Source: Vibrio sp. 16
GTDB taxonomy: Bacteria; Pseudomonadota; Gammaproteobacteria; Enterobacterales; Vibrionaceae
Assembly: GCF_963681195.1 (NCBI RefSeq)
Contig: NZ_OY808998.1
Location: forward strand, 1,302,001 to 1,366,000
Reading direction: 5' to 3'
DNA length: 64,000 bases
The notes beneath the pieces were generated by a model that searched no databases, was not told the origin of the DNA, and worked only from the letters and a program-made list of their open reading frames with translations. The translations under genes were made by a program, and so were the position numbers. Positions 55,220-64,000 of the stretch are shown here, in pieces (positions within the stretch are counted from its first letter, which is position 1; each line of letters opens with the position of its first letter).

Positions 55220-55972
55220 ATGAAAGTACTAGTCGCCATAAAACGAGTTATCGACCCCTACACCAAAGTTCGGGTAAAAGCCGATGGAAGCGGTGTTGAA
55301 GACACAAATGTAAAAATGACCATCAATCCATTTTGCGAAATTGCCGTCGAAGAAGCGATACGACTCAAAGAAGCTGGACACGCCAGTGAGGTAATCGTGG
55401 TATCGCTGGGGGATGAGGCGTGCCAAGAGCAGTTGCGCTCAGCCTTAGCATTGGGCGCAGACAGAGCCATTCATGTTCAGGTTGATAACACATGTCAGCC
55501 ACTTGGCGTTGCAAAAATACTCAATGCACTGATGAGTAAAGAGCAGCCAGCACTGGTTTTGCTGGGCAAACAATCTATCGATACTGACAATAATCAAGTC
55601 GCGCAAATGTTAGCGGCTTTGTCACAGCGTCCACAAGCGACCTTTGCTTCCAAGTTGAATATCGACGGTGATTATGTGGAAGTCGAACGAGAAGTCGATG
55701 GAGGATTAGAGCAGCTTAGGCTTACGTTACCTGCGATTGTGAGCACCGATTTACGCCTAAACGAACCAAGGTATGCGTCACTGCCCAATATCATGAAAGC
55801 CAAACGTAAGCCAATGGAGGTTCTTAGCCTTGAGGCCTTAGGCGTTAGCTATCAGCCGACACAAACCATCGAAGCTGTGATGGCACCACCCGTTAAGCAG
55901 GCGGGTGTGATGGTGAGCTCCGTCGAGGAACTGGTCGACAAACTGCGCAACGAAGCCAAAGTGATCGAGTAA
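55220..55972 (+). CDS. etfB: Electron transfer flavoprotein beta subunit
   Basis: Protein of 250 residues, the usual length. It pairs with EtfA to carry electrons from acyl-CoA dehydrogenases. MKVLVAIKRVIDPYTKVRV and the DNNQVAQMLAALSQRPQATFASK region are characteristic. A TTG 15 bases upstream is in frame, but GGAGGGTAT directly before the ATG at 55220 decides the start. It is followed by etfA after 10 bases. Confidence 0.95.
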   Translation: MKVLVAIKRVIDPYTKVRVKADGSGVEDTNVKMTINPFCEIAVEEAIRLKEAGHASEVIVVSLGDEACQEQLRSALALGADRAIHVQVDNTCQPLGVAKILNALMSKEQPALVLLGKQSIDTDNNQVAQMLAALSQRPQATFASKLNIDGDYVEVEREVDGGLEQLRLTLPAIVSTDLRLNEPRYASLPNIMKAKRKPMEVLSLEALGVSYQPTQTIEAVMAPPVKQAGVMVSSVEELVDKLRNEAKVIE

Positions 55973-55982
55973 GGAGAGCACC

Positions 55983-56942
55983 ATGAGTGAACGAATTTTG
56001 GTTGTAGCTGAACATGATGGTCAGTCTATCTCTTCTGGCACGCTCGCGGCCATTGAAGCTGCGCGCCAAGTGGCAAAGCATATCTCAGGCTCTGGCGTGG
56101 ATGTGCTGTTGCTGGGTGAAAACCACAGGTCACTCAGTGAGTCATTAGCGAGCATTGAACAGGTCGATAAAGTTTTGGCTGCGGCTCACCCAGCGCTAGG
56201 TACACCACTCGCTGAGTGTTTTGCGCCCATTGTTGCCAAAGTAGCGGAGCCTTATTCTCATTTATTGATGCCGGCAAGCTCATTTGGCAAAGATTTGTCA
56301 CCGCGTGTCGCCGCGCTGCTTGATGTTGGGCAGCTGTCTGATGTGATTGCCATTGAATCGGCTAGAACGGTGATACGCCCCATTTACGCCGGCAATGCGC
56401 TGGCTAAAGTGACCTCTCAGGATGACAAAGTGGTGATCACGGTGCGTGAATCCGCGTTTGATAAAGCGTCACTTGGCGTTCAACCAAGCGGTGAAATTGT
56501 CCCTGTCGAGGTGAGCCTGCCCGCGATCAACACTGAGCTGGTGGGGCAGCAACGATCAGAGAGTGCTCGACCGGATTTGACTTCAGCCAGTGTGGTTGTG
56601 TCCGGCGGTCGAGGTGTTGGCAGCAAAGAAAACTTTGCCCTAGTCGAATCCCTTGCGGATAGCTTACATGCTGCGATTGGCGCATCAAGGGCCGCAGTCG
56701 ATGCGGGTTATGTGTCCAACGATCTGCAAGTGGGTCAAACTGGTAAGATTGTAGCGCCGGATCTCTACATCGCGGTGGGAATCTCAGGGGCGATTCAGCA
56801 TGTTGCAGGCATGAAGGCATCGAAGGTGGTGGTTGCAATCAACAGTGACCCAGATGCGCCGATTTTCGAGGTGGCGGATTACGGTTTGGTCGGCGATCTA
56901 TTTGAAATTTTGCCCAAACTCAACAGTTTACTGGCTCACTAA
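55983..56942 (+). CDS. etfA: Electron transfer flavoprotein alpha subunit
   Basis: Protein of 319 residues. It binds FAD through the C-terminal domain (VVVSGGRGVGSKENF, SRAAVDAGYV, GQTGKIVAPDLYIAVGISGAIQH, AINSDPDAPIFEVADYGLVGDLFEILP). Together with EtfB it accepts electrons from acyl-CoA and related dehydrogenases and hands them to EtfD. RBS AAGGAGAGC. It ends at a terminator. Confidence 0.96.
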   Translation: MSERILVVAEHDGQSISSGTLAAIEAARQVAKHISGSGVDVLLLGENHRSLSESLASIEQVDKVLAAAHPALGTPLAECFAPIVAKVAEPYSHLLMPASSFGKDLSPRVAALLDVGQLSDVIAIESARTVIRPIYAGNALAKVTSQDDKVVITVRESAFDKASLGVQPSGEIVPVEVSLPAINTELVGQQRSESARPDLTSASVVVSGGRGVGSKENFALVESLADSLHAAIGASRAAVDAGYVSNDLQVGQTGKIVAPDLYIAVGISGAIQHVAGMKASKVVVAINSDPDAPIFEVADYGLVGDLFEILPKLNSLLAH

Positions 56943-56962
56943 CAGAGCGCTTTTCACCGCAA

Positions 56963-57000
56963 GCCTTGAGCGCGATTTGGAGGTCGCCTCAAGGCTTTTG
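56963..57000 (+). terminator. Terminator of etfBA
   Basis: Stem GCCTTGAG / CTCAAGGC with inner CG pairing and a 10-base loop, followed by TTTT. It lies 20 bases past the etfA stop. Confidence 0.75.
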
Positions 57001-57130
57001 TACATAAAAACCATAAACGTCATTGATTGACATAAACAGCATTAAGAAAGGTGTCTCATACCCAAGCATGTCGTTATCATCAAAAGTATAAATTGTAACA
57101 ATAATAATAAAGTTGTAAGAAGGAACGACA

Positions 57131-58777
57131 ATGTTTGCCAATAAGTTTACCCTACAAAGCCGCCTTATTTTTGCGGTACTTCTGCCATGTTTAGCACTGA
57201 TTATCATCGGCATCACTGGTTTCAACAGTATGTCTCGTATTCAGCTCCAATCAGAAAAACTCTTCCTCAACACGTCTGCGCCGATGCGATCCATGGCTGA
57301 AGTGGCCTCGCGGATCCCGCGAATGCGTGTGGGTATCGATATGATGCTGCTGCAAGATAGCTCTCTACGTGACAAAAAAGGTGTATTAACTCGCGTGAAG
57401 GAAACGCGAGAAGAAGACATCCCCGAAATGCGCCAAGCCATTGAATACGCAGTTCAAGCGCAAGCCACGCCAGAGCTTAAGCAAGAGGTGAGCAAACTTT
57501 TGCGAGAGTTTGAGCGTATGGTCGCAGAGGAGCTTACGCCGATGCTTGCCGTGCTGGAAAACAATGATCTTGAAAGCGCACGCCAAATTTATAAAGCGAA
57601 ATATGCGAAAACTTATGGTGTGCTGAAAAATCACGCCAATAAGATTCTCGATACCTTGTTGGTTCAGGCCGAGGCACAGTACGCGCAGAGTGAACAAGAT
57701 TACAATGTTGGCCAAACCCAACTGTTCACCATCATCGGGATTGGATTGGTCATTTCATTGATTATTTCCGCTGTTACTGTGTTGAGCCTAAAGCGTCGTG
57801 TCGCGTACTTACAAAACTCCATTTCCCATGCTGCGGAAAACATGGCGTTGGATACACGTTTAGTGCTAGACGGTAAAGATGAGCTTTCATCGATAGCGGC
57901 CAGTTTTAACGCTTTTGTAAGCCGCGTGCATGAGTCGATCAAAGATGTGGCGATGAACTCTACACAACTGGCGATGACCGCGCGACAAGTCTCTGAACAT
58001 GCAGGGCTTACGCAAGGGCATTGCACTAACCAGCGCGATAGAACGACGCAAGTCGCGACAGCGATTCATCAGCTTGGGGCGACAGTGAGTGAAATTGCTA
58101 CCAATGCAGCGCAAGCCGCCGAAGTTGCCAAAGAAGCGACAAGCCAAGCACAATCAGGTTCGCACGTTGTTGGCAGTGCGGGTGAGCAAATTAGCGAGCT
58201 GAAACGAGAGCTAGAGCAGGCGAGCGAAGTGGTGACGTCCCTCGCCAACCAAGTCGAAGATATCAGCTCCATTTTGGATACGATTCGCGGAATTTCAGAA
58301 CAAACGAACTTGCTAGCACTTAATGCTGCGATAGAAGCCGCCCGCGCGGGTGAGCAAGGTCGAGGATTTGCTGTCGTAGCGGATGAAGTACGCAAGTTAG
58401 CCAGCTTGTCGGCGGACTCGACTGAGGAAATTCAAGGCGTGATTGACCGCTTGCAGGGTGAGTCCAATCGTGCGGTGAGCGCAATGGTAAATGGTCGAGA
58501 TCAAAGCTTGCTTGTGGTCACCAGTGCGGCTGAAGCGAACGAATCATTGCAGCAGATAGAGCAGCATATCACTCATATCAGTGATCAAAATATTCAAGTG
58601 GCGACGGCAACCGAAGAGCAATCGAGCGTGGTGGGTGAAATTAATCGCAACGTTGAAGAAATCAATCAGTTTACGGGGGAAACCGCTCAGGTGGCCGAAC
58701 AGTTGAACGCCAGCAGCGAACATCTCATGCAGCTGTCCAAACAACTCGATGGGTTGGTGAGCAACTTCAAAATCTAA
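57131..58777 (+). CDS. Methyl-accepting chemotaxis protein
   Basis: Receptor of 548 residues. It has a membrane helix at about 12-35, a four-helix-bundle periplasmic domain (4HB_MCP style, about 36-195), a second helix at about 197-218, a HAMP domain and a signalling domain. The hairpin tip sequence ([38 protein letters not shown]) is the standard one that contacts CheA and CheW. The ligand is unknown. It is monocistronic, with RBS AGAAGGAACGACA. Confidence 0.93.
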   Translation: MFANKFTLQSRLIFAVLLPCLALIIIGITGFNSMSRIQLQSEKLFLNTSAPMRSMAEVASRIPRMRVGIDMMLLQDSSLRDKKGVLTRVKETREEDIPEMRQAIEYAVQAQATPELKQEVSKLLREFERMVAEELTPMLAVLENNDLESARQIYKAKYAKTYGVLKNHANKILDTLLVQAEAQYAQSEQDYNVGQTQLFTIIGIGLVISLIISAVTVLSLKRRVAYLQNSISHAAENMALDTRLVLDGKDELSSIAASFNAFVSRVHESIKDVAMNSTQLAMTARQVSEHAGLTQGHCTNQRDRTTQVATAIHQLGATVSEIATNAAQAAEVAKEATSQAQSGSHVVGSAGEQISELKRELEQASEVVTSLANQVEDISSILDTIRGISEQTNLLALNAAIEAARAGEQGRGFAVVADEVRKLASLSADSTEEIQGVIDRLQGESNRAVSAMVNGRDQSLLVVTSAAEANESLQQIEQHITHISDQNIQVATATEEQSSVVGEINRNVEEINQFTGETAQVAEQLNASSEHLMQLSKQLDGLVSNFKI

Positions 58778-58788
58778 CGGTTAGCAAA

Positions 58789-58815
58789 ACGCCGAATTTT
58801 GATTCGGCGTTTTTG
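58789..58815 (+). terminator. Terminator between the chemotaxis gene and the E2 gene
   Basis: 8-bp stem ACGCCGAA / TTCGGCGT with a six-base loop and five T, between the convergent receptor and E2 genes. On the minus strand the following bases are TTGCTAA, so it mainly serves the receptor gene. Confidence 0.82.
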
Positions 58816-58826
58816 TGGTTGGTGTG

Positions 58827-59957
58827 CTATTTCTCGAGGTGTTCCACCAACTTTTTGGTAAAGCGCGCGGCTTCTCCTCCGGTACAGGCTCTATGGTCGA
58901 AGGTGATAGAAAGTGGCATTGCTTTAGTCATCACAGGCTGGTTGTTAACCAGAGTGAGTTTGTCGATGATTCGGCCAGCGCCAACAATAGCGACTTGCGG
59001 AGGCGAAACGACGGGCGTAGCGTAAATACCCGCGATGGCGCCAAAATTTGACAACGTAATAGTGGCGTGTTGCAGTTGCTCTCTGCCTATTTTTCGCTCT
59101 CGAATGCCTTTGACGGTTTCATTAAGCCACTGCCGGACTTGCTCCGGATTCTGCGTATCAGCGTGACGAAGTACCGGTACGTATAAACCGTGAGCACTAT
59201 CGACAGCGATCCCGATGTTGACGGTGCTATGCACGCAGCGCGTCATGGTATCGGCATCAAACCAGGCATTCAAAGCGGGTTCTTTTTGGCACGCGTAGAC
59301 CACAGCTTGAATTAACCGAGAGGAGATGTCTTCGCCTTCTGGCCAATTGATTAAATTGGCTTCCTCAGTGATGGTGACGGAAGCAACATTGTGGTGGGAT
59401 TCTGTCATGGTTGAAACCATAGTGCGACGCGCCCCTTTGAGCACTTCGGTACCGGGCTGCTGCCTTCCTGCCTCATGATAGATATCATCGTCGGTGATCA
59501 AGCCTTTATCACCCGTACCTTCAATGCTATCAATATTCACGCCGAGTTTTTTCGCTAGCAAGCGTGCCGAGGGCATGGCGATCACGGGTGATGAATCATT
59601 ATGGTTGCTGTCATTGCCGACCCAAAAATTGTCCACGGCAACGTGATGAGCCGCTTGAGAAACATTGCCAACAACCGTTGCTGCATCAGCCGTTTGAGTC
59701 GAGGCAACCGACACCGCGGCTTCGCTCTCTTCAATTTCCAACAACAGCGTGCCAATGTTGACCACATCGCCTTCGCTCCCGTATCGCTTGATGATCGTGC
59801 CGCTATAAGGCGCAGGAACTTCGACAACCGCTTTGGCAGTTTCCACCGTTAATACGGTTTGATCCAACTCGACATGATCGCCTTCGCTGACATGCCATTC
59901 GATAATTTCTGATTCGGCTAATCCTTCGCCTAAATCGGGTAGTAAGAAGCGTTTCAT
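58827..59957 (-). CDS. bkdB: 2-oxoacid dehydrogenase E2 (dihydrolipoyl acyltransferase)
   Basis: Protein of 376 residues. One lipoyl domain with Lys42 (VETAKAVVEV), a peripheral-subunit-binding domain (about 125-165; ARLLAKKLGVNIDSIEGTGDKGLI) and a catalytic domain with the DHR active-site motif (ITFDHRACTGG). It transfers the acyl group from lipoate to CoA. It overlaps the E1 beta stop by four bases. There is no E3 gene beside it, so a shared dihydrolipoyl dehydrogenase is presumably used. Confidence 0.9.
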   Translation of the reverse strand: MKRFLLPDLGEGLAESEIIEWHVSEGDHVELDQTVLTVETAKAVVEVPAPYSGTIIKRYGSEGDVVNIGTLLLEIEESEAAVSVASTQTADAATVVGNVSQAAHHVAVDNFWVGNDSNHNDSSPVIAMPSARLLAKKLGVNIDSIEGTGDKGLITDDDIYHEAGRQQPGTEVLKGARRTMVSTMTESHHNVASVTITEEANLINWPEGEDISSRLIQAVVYACQKEPALNAWFDADTMTRCVHSTVNIGIAVDSAHGLYVPVLRHADTQNPEQVRQWLNETVKGIRERKIGREQLQHATITLSNFGAIAGIYATPVVSPPQVAIVGAGRIIDKLTLVNNQPVMTKAMPLSITFDHRACTGGEAARFTKKLVEHLEK

Positions 59958-60937
59958 TTCCAGCCCTCCACTAGCTCTCTGGCTGCTAAGACAATGTCTT
60001 GCTCTTGAATCATGAAGTAATCTTCATTTCGGTAATAGGGCATGATGGTATCCATCCCTGTGACCCGTTTTGGTGGTGCTTTGAGAATACACAACGCCTT
60101 TTCCGCCACCCGAGTAACGATCTCTGCGCCAACGCCACCGCTCCGACTCGCTTCATGTACCACGAGCAGTCGTCCAGTTTTTTCCAGTGACTTTAATATG
60201 GTGTCCATATCGAGAGGTTTGATGCTTGCCAGATCGATGACTTCAACCTCAACCCCTTGTTTGGATAGGGTTTCGGCCGCTTGCAACGACTCAACAACGC
60301 ACGCGCCCCACGTTACAAGTGTGATGTCGCGCCCTTTTCTTAACGTAAAGCACGTGTCGAGCGGGAGCGCTTCGCCGCTGTCGACCACTTCTGACTTGAC
60401 GGTTCGATAGATGCGTTTGGGTTCAAAAAAGAGAATCGGATCGTTGCTGCGAATGGAGGCGAGCAACAAACCGTAAGCGCGCTGGGGCGAAGAAGGAATC
60501 ACAACTTTGAAGCCCGGAATATGAGCGAACAAGGCTTCGATACTTTCAGAGTGATGTTCTGGGGCATGAATACCTCCGCCAAAGGGAGCACGGAAGACCG
60601 CAGGGCAGGTGAGTCGGCCCCGAGTTCGGTTGCGCATTCGGGCTGCGTGGCACATTAAGTGTTCCATAGCCGGAAAAACAAATCCTTGAAACTGGAACTC
60701 AGCAACAGGGCGCAAACCTTGGGTTGCCATTCCCACAGCTACACCACCGATCAACGCTTCTGCTAAAGGGGAGTCGATCACGCGTCGTAAGCCGAACTTC
60801 TCTTTTAAGCCTACGGTTGCGCGAAATACGCCGCCGTTATCACCGACATCCTCGCCAAGCACAATCACGTTGGCATCTTTTGCCATTTCGTGGTGGAGGG
60901 CGAGGTTGACCGCTTCAACGAGAGTCATTTCAGCCAT
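59954..60937 (-). CDS. bkdA2: 2-oxoacid dehydrogenase E1 beta subunit
   Basis: Protein of 327 residues of the transketolase-like beta family (EDVGDNGGVFRATVGLKEKFG, DSPLAEALIGGVAVGMA, HAPEHHSESIEALFAHIPGFKVVIPSSPQRAYGLL). With E1 alpha it decarboxylates a 2-oxoacid using thiamine diphosphate. It overlaps E1 alpha by eight bases. Heterotetrameric E1 next to a single-lipoyl E2 is typical for the branched-chain complex. Confidence 0.9.
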   Translation of the reverse strand: MAEMTLVEAVNLALHHEMAKDANVIVLGEDVGDNGGVFRATVGLKEKFGLRRVIDSPLAEALIGGVAVGMATQGLRPVAEFQFQGFVFPAMEHLMCHAARMRNRTRGRLTCPAVFRAPFGGGIHAPEHHSESIEALFAHIPGFKVVIPSSPQRAYGLLLASIRSNDPILFFEPKRIYRTVKSEVVDSGEALPLDTCFTLRKGRDITLVTWGACVVESLQAAETLSKQGVEVEVIDLASIKPLDMDTILKSLEKTGRLLVVHEASRSGGVGAEIVTRVAEKALCILKAPPKRVTGMDTIMPYYRNEDYFMIQEQDIVLAARELVEGWK

Positions 60938-62021
60938 GATGACCTCCTTGCATTCGCATTGCCTTGTTGATCAAAGCGTCTCGCTGTTCATTGAGTTCGA
61001 CAGGGGCGGTTTCATAAAGGTAGTCAAACGCGGTTTCTGGTGCCTCGGGGACAATGCTCAGGTAGTTGGCAACGGCTTGCTCAACTGTTTCTTTGCATGC
61101 TTTGAGCCACGACTCATCTTGGCTTTCATCCCATGCACCTGTTTGGGAAAGGTGTTGTTTAAGGCGCGAAATGGGTTCATATTGCCACGCTTGTTTAAGC
61201 TCGTCGTCGCTGCGGTAACGAGTCGCATCATCGGCGGTAGTATGATCGCTAAGGCGATAACTGATCGCTTCAATCAAAGTCGGGCCTTTGCCTTTTCTTG
61301 CTCGGTCTAAGGCGGTAAGTACGGCATCATGCATAGCGACAATGTCGTTGCCGTCAACAGTGATGCCCTCGATACCTGCGCCCTTGGCTTTTTCGGCAAG
61401 AAAATCCGCCGCACACTGGAGCTGACGAGGGACGGAAATGGCCCATTGGTTATTGTTGACGACAAAGACCAAGGGTAAATTCCATGCTCCTGCGCAGTTG
61501 ATGGACTCTAAAAAATCGCCTTTGGAGGTTGCGCCATCACCACAGGTGACAAGAGCAACTCGGTGATTGCCTTCGATTTTCAGCGCGGAAGCGACGCCAA
61601 CGGCATGGGTGCATTGAGTGGCAATCGGAACACAGAAAGGCAAATCTGCACTGGGTGTTCCATCTTTGGCGTTGAAATCACTGCCTCGTTCATCACCGCC
61701 CCAATACTGCAAATTTTTTTCCATTGGCACACCGCGCACCCACATCGCAGGCATATCTCGGTAGTAGGGGATAAACACGTCGTTTGGGTGCATGGCATGG
61801 CCAATAGCAACGCCATACGCTTCGGCGCCTAAGTGAGAGGGGTAGGTGCCCAGTTTGCCAGTGCGCTGGAGTGCGACGGCTTTGTTGTCGTAGGTTCGCG
61901 ACATTACCATGTCTTTGTAGTACTGCGTTAGGGTTGCGGAATCTGCCCAGCTTGGTAGTTGATTGACAGATTCACCCAAATGGTCGATAAATCGCAGCAT
62001 GGGTAGAGCTTGTACGTTCAT
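60930..62021 (-). CDS. bkdA1: 2-oxoacid dehydrogenase E1 alpha subunit, branched-chain type
   Basis: Protein of 363 residues with the thiamine diphosphate motif GDGATSKGDFLES...NNNQWAIS (about residues 170-210) and a phosphorylation-loop-like SYRLSDHTTADDATRYR. The frame is open 15 bases upstream, but AAGGAG seven bases before the ATG at 62021 decides the start. Sequence style and the nearby ETF genes favour branched-chain 2-oxoacids (from valine, leucine and isoleucine); pyruvate or acetoin as substrate cannot be excluded. It is the first gene of the operon. Confidence 0.88.
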   Translation of the reverse strand: MNVQALPMLRFIDHLGESVNQLPSWADSATLTQYYKDMVMSRTYDNKAVALQRTGKLGTYPSHLGAEAYGVAIGHAMHPNDVFIPYYRDMPAMWVRGVPMEKNLQYWGGDERGSDFNAKDGTPSADLPFCVPIATQCTHAVGVASALKIEGNHRVALVTCGDGATSKGDFLESINCAGAWNLPLVFVVNNNQWAISVPRQLQCAADFLAEKAKGAGIEGITVDGNDIVAMHDAVLTALDRARKGKGPTLIEAISYRLSDHTTADDATRYRSDDELKQAWQYEPISRLKQHLSQTGAWDESQDESWLKACKETVEQAVANYLSIVPEAPETAFDYLYETAPVELNEQRDALINKAMRMQGGHHG

Positions 62022-62462
62022 CGGAATCTCCTTCATCGCCTTTGTCCGGTGGATCGCACCAAATCAAACGCATAGCTGACTAACGCCATGTTTCGGCTTT
62101 AGCCAAGGTAGATACCTTTGAGTGAGTCGTGGAGGTCTCATTTGAAACAAATTACCAAAGATGATTCTCACCACGTACTTTTCAACTGCCAATACATAAC
62201 AATCTAGCAATGAATATTGGTATCTACGGTTTAAGGTAAGTGTAACCAATATGTTAAATTGTGCTTAACTTTGTCTTGAGGGAGAGAGTAAATCACGATT
62301 TACATTAAGTGATTTGTCAGCAGGAAGTGCCAGTTTGAAGGTTTAGGGTTTAGTAGATATAGAGTTATTGCCTGTAATCGAAAGTATTGCCAGTAAATAA
62401 AATCAAACTCGTCAAAACAAAAACAGCAGGCCAAGACCTGCTGTTTTGCTAAGAGCTTGCCA
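62022..62462. other. Upstream region of the bkd operon
   Basis: 441 bases with no supported gene. The left part should carry the bkd promoter; I found no LiuR-type 16-mer here like that at etfD. The right end carries the terminator of the alanine symporter gene. Confidence 0.45.
62417..62446 (-). terminator. Terminator of the alanine symporter gene
   Basis: 10-bp stem AAACAGCAGG / CCTGCTGTTT with a six-base loop. On the minus strand it is followed by TTGTTTTGA. It lies 16 bases past the stop. Confidence 0.85.
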
Positions 62463-64000
62463 TTAAGACTCTGGCTGCTCAGTTAAGTTTTGCTTCTGTT
62501 GTACTTTGTACACTTTGCCCGCGTTGAAACGCTCTAGGTAATCCGCTAGATCACGTTTCACTTCAGGAACCAAGATGTATAGACCAACAATGTTCACCAA
62601 CGCCATCGCGAAGATCATTGCATCTGAGAAGTCGATAACAGGACCTAGGTTCATTGCCGCACCGATAACAACAAATACACAGAATTTCACCTTGAAGATA
62701 AGCTCTGCTGTTTTGCTCTCACCGAATAGGTAAGTCCACGCTTTCAAGCCGTAGTATGACCAAGAGATCATGGTAGAGAAGGCGAATAGAACAACCGCAA
62801 TCGCAAGGATGTATGGGAACCAGCTAATTGCGCTACCAAATGCCGCTGAAGTTAGCTCAACGCCTGCAAGGCCGTGGTCAGTATCAAGGTAACCGGTAAT
62901 GATGATAACCAATGCGGTCATGGTACAGATAACAACCGTGTCGATGAAAGGTTCTAGTAGAGAGACAAAACCTTCAGACATTGGCTCTTTTGTTTTTACT
63001 GCTGCGTGAGCAATCGCCGCAGAACCGACACCCGCTTCGTTCGAGAACGCTGCACGTTTAAAGCCTTGGATAAGTACGCCGATAACACCACCCGCTATAC
63101 CTTCACCAGTGAATGCACCGTGGAAGATAGCGCCAAATGCGTCATCAATCTTATCAAAGTTAATCAGTAGGATAACCAGCGCTGCACCAACGTAGATCGT
63201 CGCCATAAATGGAACAACTTTCTCAGTCACTTTCGCGATAGATTTGATACCACCGATGATAACGATACCAACGATAACCGCGAGGATCAGACCGAACAAC
63301 CAGCCTTTGTCTGCGAAGAATGAAGCATCGCCACCCGTTACGCCTACAACCTGTTTGAACGCTTGGTTTGCTTGGAACATGTTACCGCCACCAAGAGAAC
63401 CACCGATAGCGAACACAGAGAACAGCACTGCAAGAGTACGACCAAACGCTGCATTGCCGCGATTTGCCAGACCTTTGCTCAGGTAGTACATAGGACCACC
63501 TGAAACGGAGCCATCAGGGTTTGTGTTTCGGTATTTCACACCAAGAGCACACTCTACAAACTTACTGGACATACCAAGTAGGCCGGCAAGTATCATCCAG
63601 AATGTTGCACCTGCGCCACCAATAGAGACAGCGACCGCAACACCTGCGATGTTACCTAGACCAACGGTGCCCGATAACGCCGTTGTTAGAGCTTGGAAAT
63701 GGGATACTTCGCCATCTTCTTTCGCTTTTGGATCAGAGAATTTACCAGACACCAACTGTACCGCGTGCTTGAAGCCGCGAACATTGATGAAGCCAAGGTA
63801 AAACGTGAAGAAAAGAGCTGCTACAACCAACCAAAGAACGATCCACGGCACCTGTACGTCAGTAAAAGGGAAAGGAATGGTCGAGAAGATCATTCCTACA
63901 AATGGGTTGACGATGGGTGCTACTACTTCGTTGATCTTGTCATCCAAGTTGGAAGCCGCAGCGCTACCTGCAAATGTGCTCGCCAAAAGGGCAAGCGAGA
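62463..64000 (-). CDS. Sodium:alanine symporter family protein (5' end cut by window)
   Basis: At least 510 residues of an AGCS-family Na+-coupled amino acid (alanine/glycine) symporter with about 10-11 membrane segments. [27 protein letters not shown] and [27 protein letters not shown] are hallmark regions. The frame continues without a stop to the right window edge (the TTG near 63986 is inside [15 protein letters not shown]), so the true start lies beyond 64000 and the protein begins with a hydrophobic segment. It is monocistronic by its own terminator. Confidence 0.92.
   Translation of the reverse strand, partial: SLALLASTFAGSAAASNLDDKINEVVAPIVNPFVGMIFSTIPFPFTDVQVPWIVLWLVVAALFFTFYLGFINVRGFKHAVQLVSGKFSDPKAKEDGEVSHFQALTTALSGTVGLGNIAGVAVAVSIGGAGATFWMILAGLLGMSSKFVECALGVKYRNTNPDGSVSGGPMYYLSKGLANRGNAAFGRTLAVLFSVFAIGGSLGGGNMFQANQAFKQVVGVTGGDASFFADKGWLFGLILAVIVGIVIIGGIKSIAKVTEKVVPFMATIYVGAALVILLINFDKIDDAFGAIFHGAFTGEGIAGGVIGVLIQGFKRAAFSNEAGVGSAAIAHAAVKTKEPMSEGFVSLLEPFIDTVVICTMTALVIIITGYLDTDHGLAGVELTSAAFGSAISWFPYILAIAVVLFAFSTMISWSYYGLKAWTYLFGESKTAELIFKVKFCVFVVIGAAMNLGPVIDFSDAMIFAMALVNIVGLYILVPEVKRDLADYLERFNAGKVYKVQQKQNLTEQPES

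Noticed and set aside
63984..63986. TTG at 63986 as the start of the alanine symporter
   Set aside because: The frame stays open to the window edge through SLALLASTF, part of a hydrophobic N-terminus, so the real start is outside.
1..64000. CRISPR arrays, tRNA or rRNA genes, replication origin, intact insertion sequences
   Set aside because: I saw no regularly spaced repeats, no tRNA cloverleaf candidates in the gaps and no rRNA signatures; this was by eye, without tRNAscan or Infernal.

Overview
The window looks like a piece of a Vibrio genome, probably of the V. parahaemolyticus / V. alginolyticus / V. harveyi group and possibly the second chromosome. This is inferred from gene content and protein style (DUF3360 transporter, pgt phosphoglycerate system, many GGDEF/EAL and chemotaxis proteins, lldP-lldD-dld lactate cluster, kbl-tdh); no marker gene proves it. 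It is a metabolic and sensory region. I see no rRNA, tRNA, CRISPR, prophage or intact insertion sequence; the only mobile-element trace is a decayed IS256-type transposase fragment near 10.9 kb.

Left part (1-10 kb): cytochrome b562, a DUF2946-like protein, a LysR regulator and an unlisted 37-residue membrane protein are followed by a three-gene unit: a Tat-exported PLP enzyme, a periplasmic solute-binding protein and a membrane GGDEF-EAL protein. The last two overlap by 4 bases. This is the best candidate for an undescribed signalling system, resembling the NspS-MbaA arrangement with an exported enzyme added. The threonine pathway kbl-tdh follows.

10-19 kb: a LprI-like protein, the transposase relic, a PhzF-family protein, then the lactate cluster dld-like / lldD / lldP on the minus strand with a divergent LysR gene. 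Each lactate gene is followed by an inverted repeat.

19-27 kb: an orphan double ABC ATPase with a small helical-repeat protein behind a Fur-like box, a Lon-type protease with degenerate ATPase motifs, a folate-independent methionine synthase pair (mesX-mesD) and a TauE/SafE exporter.

27-40 kb: a DnaQ-like exonuclease beside a cNMP-CBS-DUF294 protein, fhs with a PurR-type operator, pyruvate kinase, and the phosphoglycerate transporter pgtP divergent from its regulators pgtC-pgtB-pgtA. Imported 3-carbon phosphates would enter lower glycolysis, where the neighbouring pyruvate kinase acts.

40-53 kb: a double-SBP diguanylate cyclase, a small acidic protein, a haem-type fatty acid cis/trans isomerase, an M23 peptidase, a FAN1-like nuclease, an OFA-family transporter, a DUF3360 transporter and, divergent from it, a Cache-PAS-DUF294 membrane sensor.

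53-64 kb: ETF-ubiquinone oxidoreductase divergent from etfBA, with a 16-bp LiuR-type site over the etfD promoter; a chemotaxis receptor; a branched-chain-type 2-oxoacid dehydrogenase operon (E1 alpha, E1 beta, E2, no E3); and a Na+/alanine symporter that runs off the right edge. ETF and the oxoacid dehydrogenase fit branched-chain amino acid and fatty acid oxidation feeding the quinone pool.
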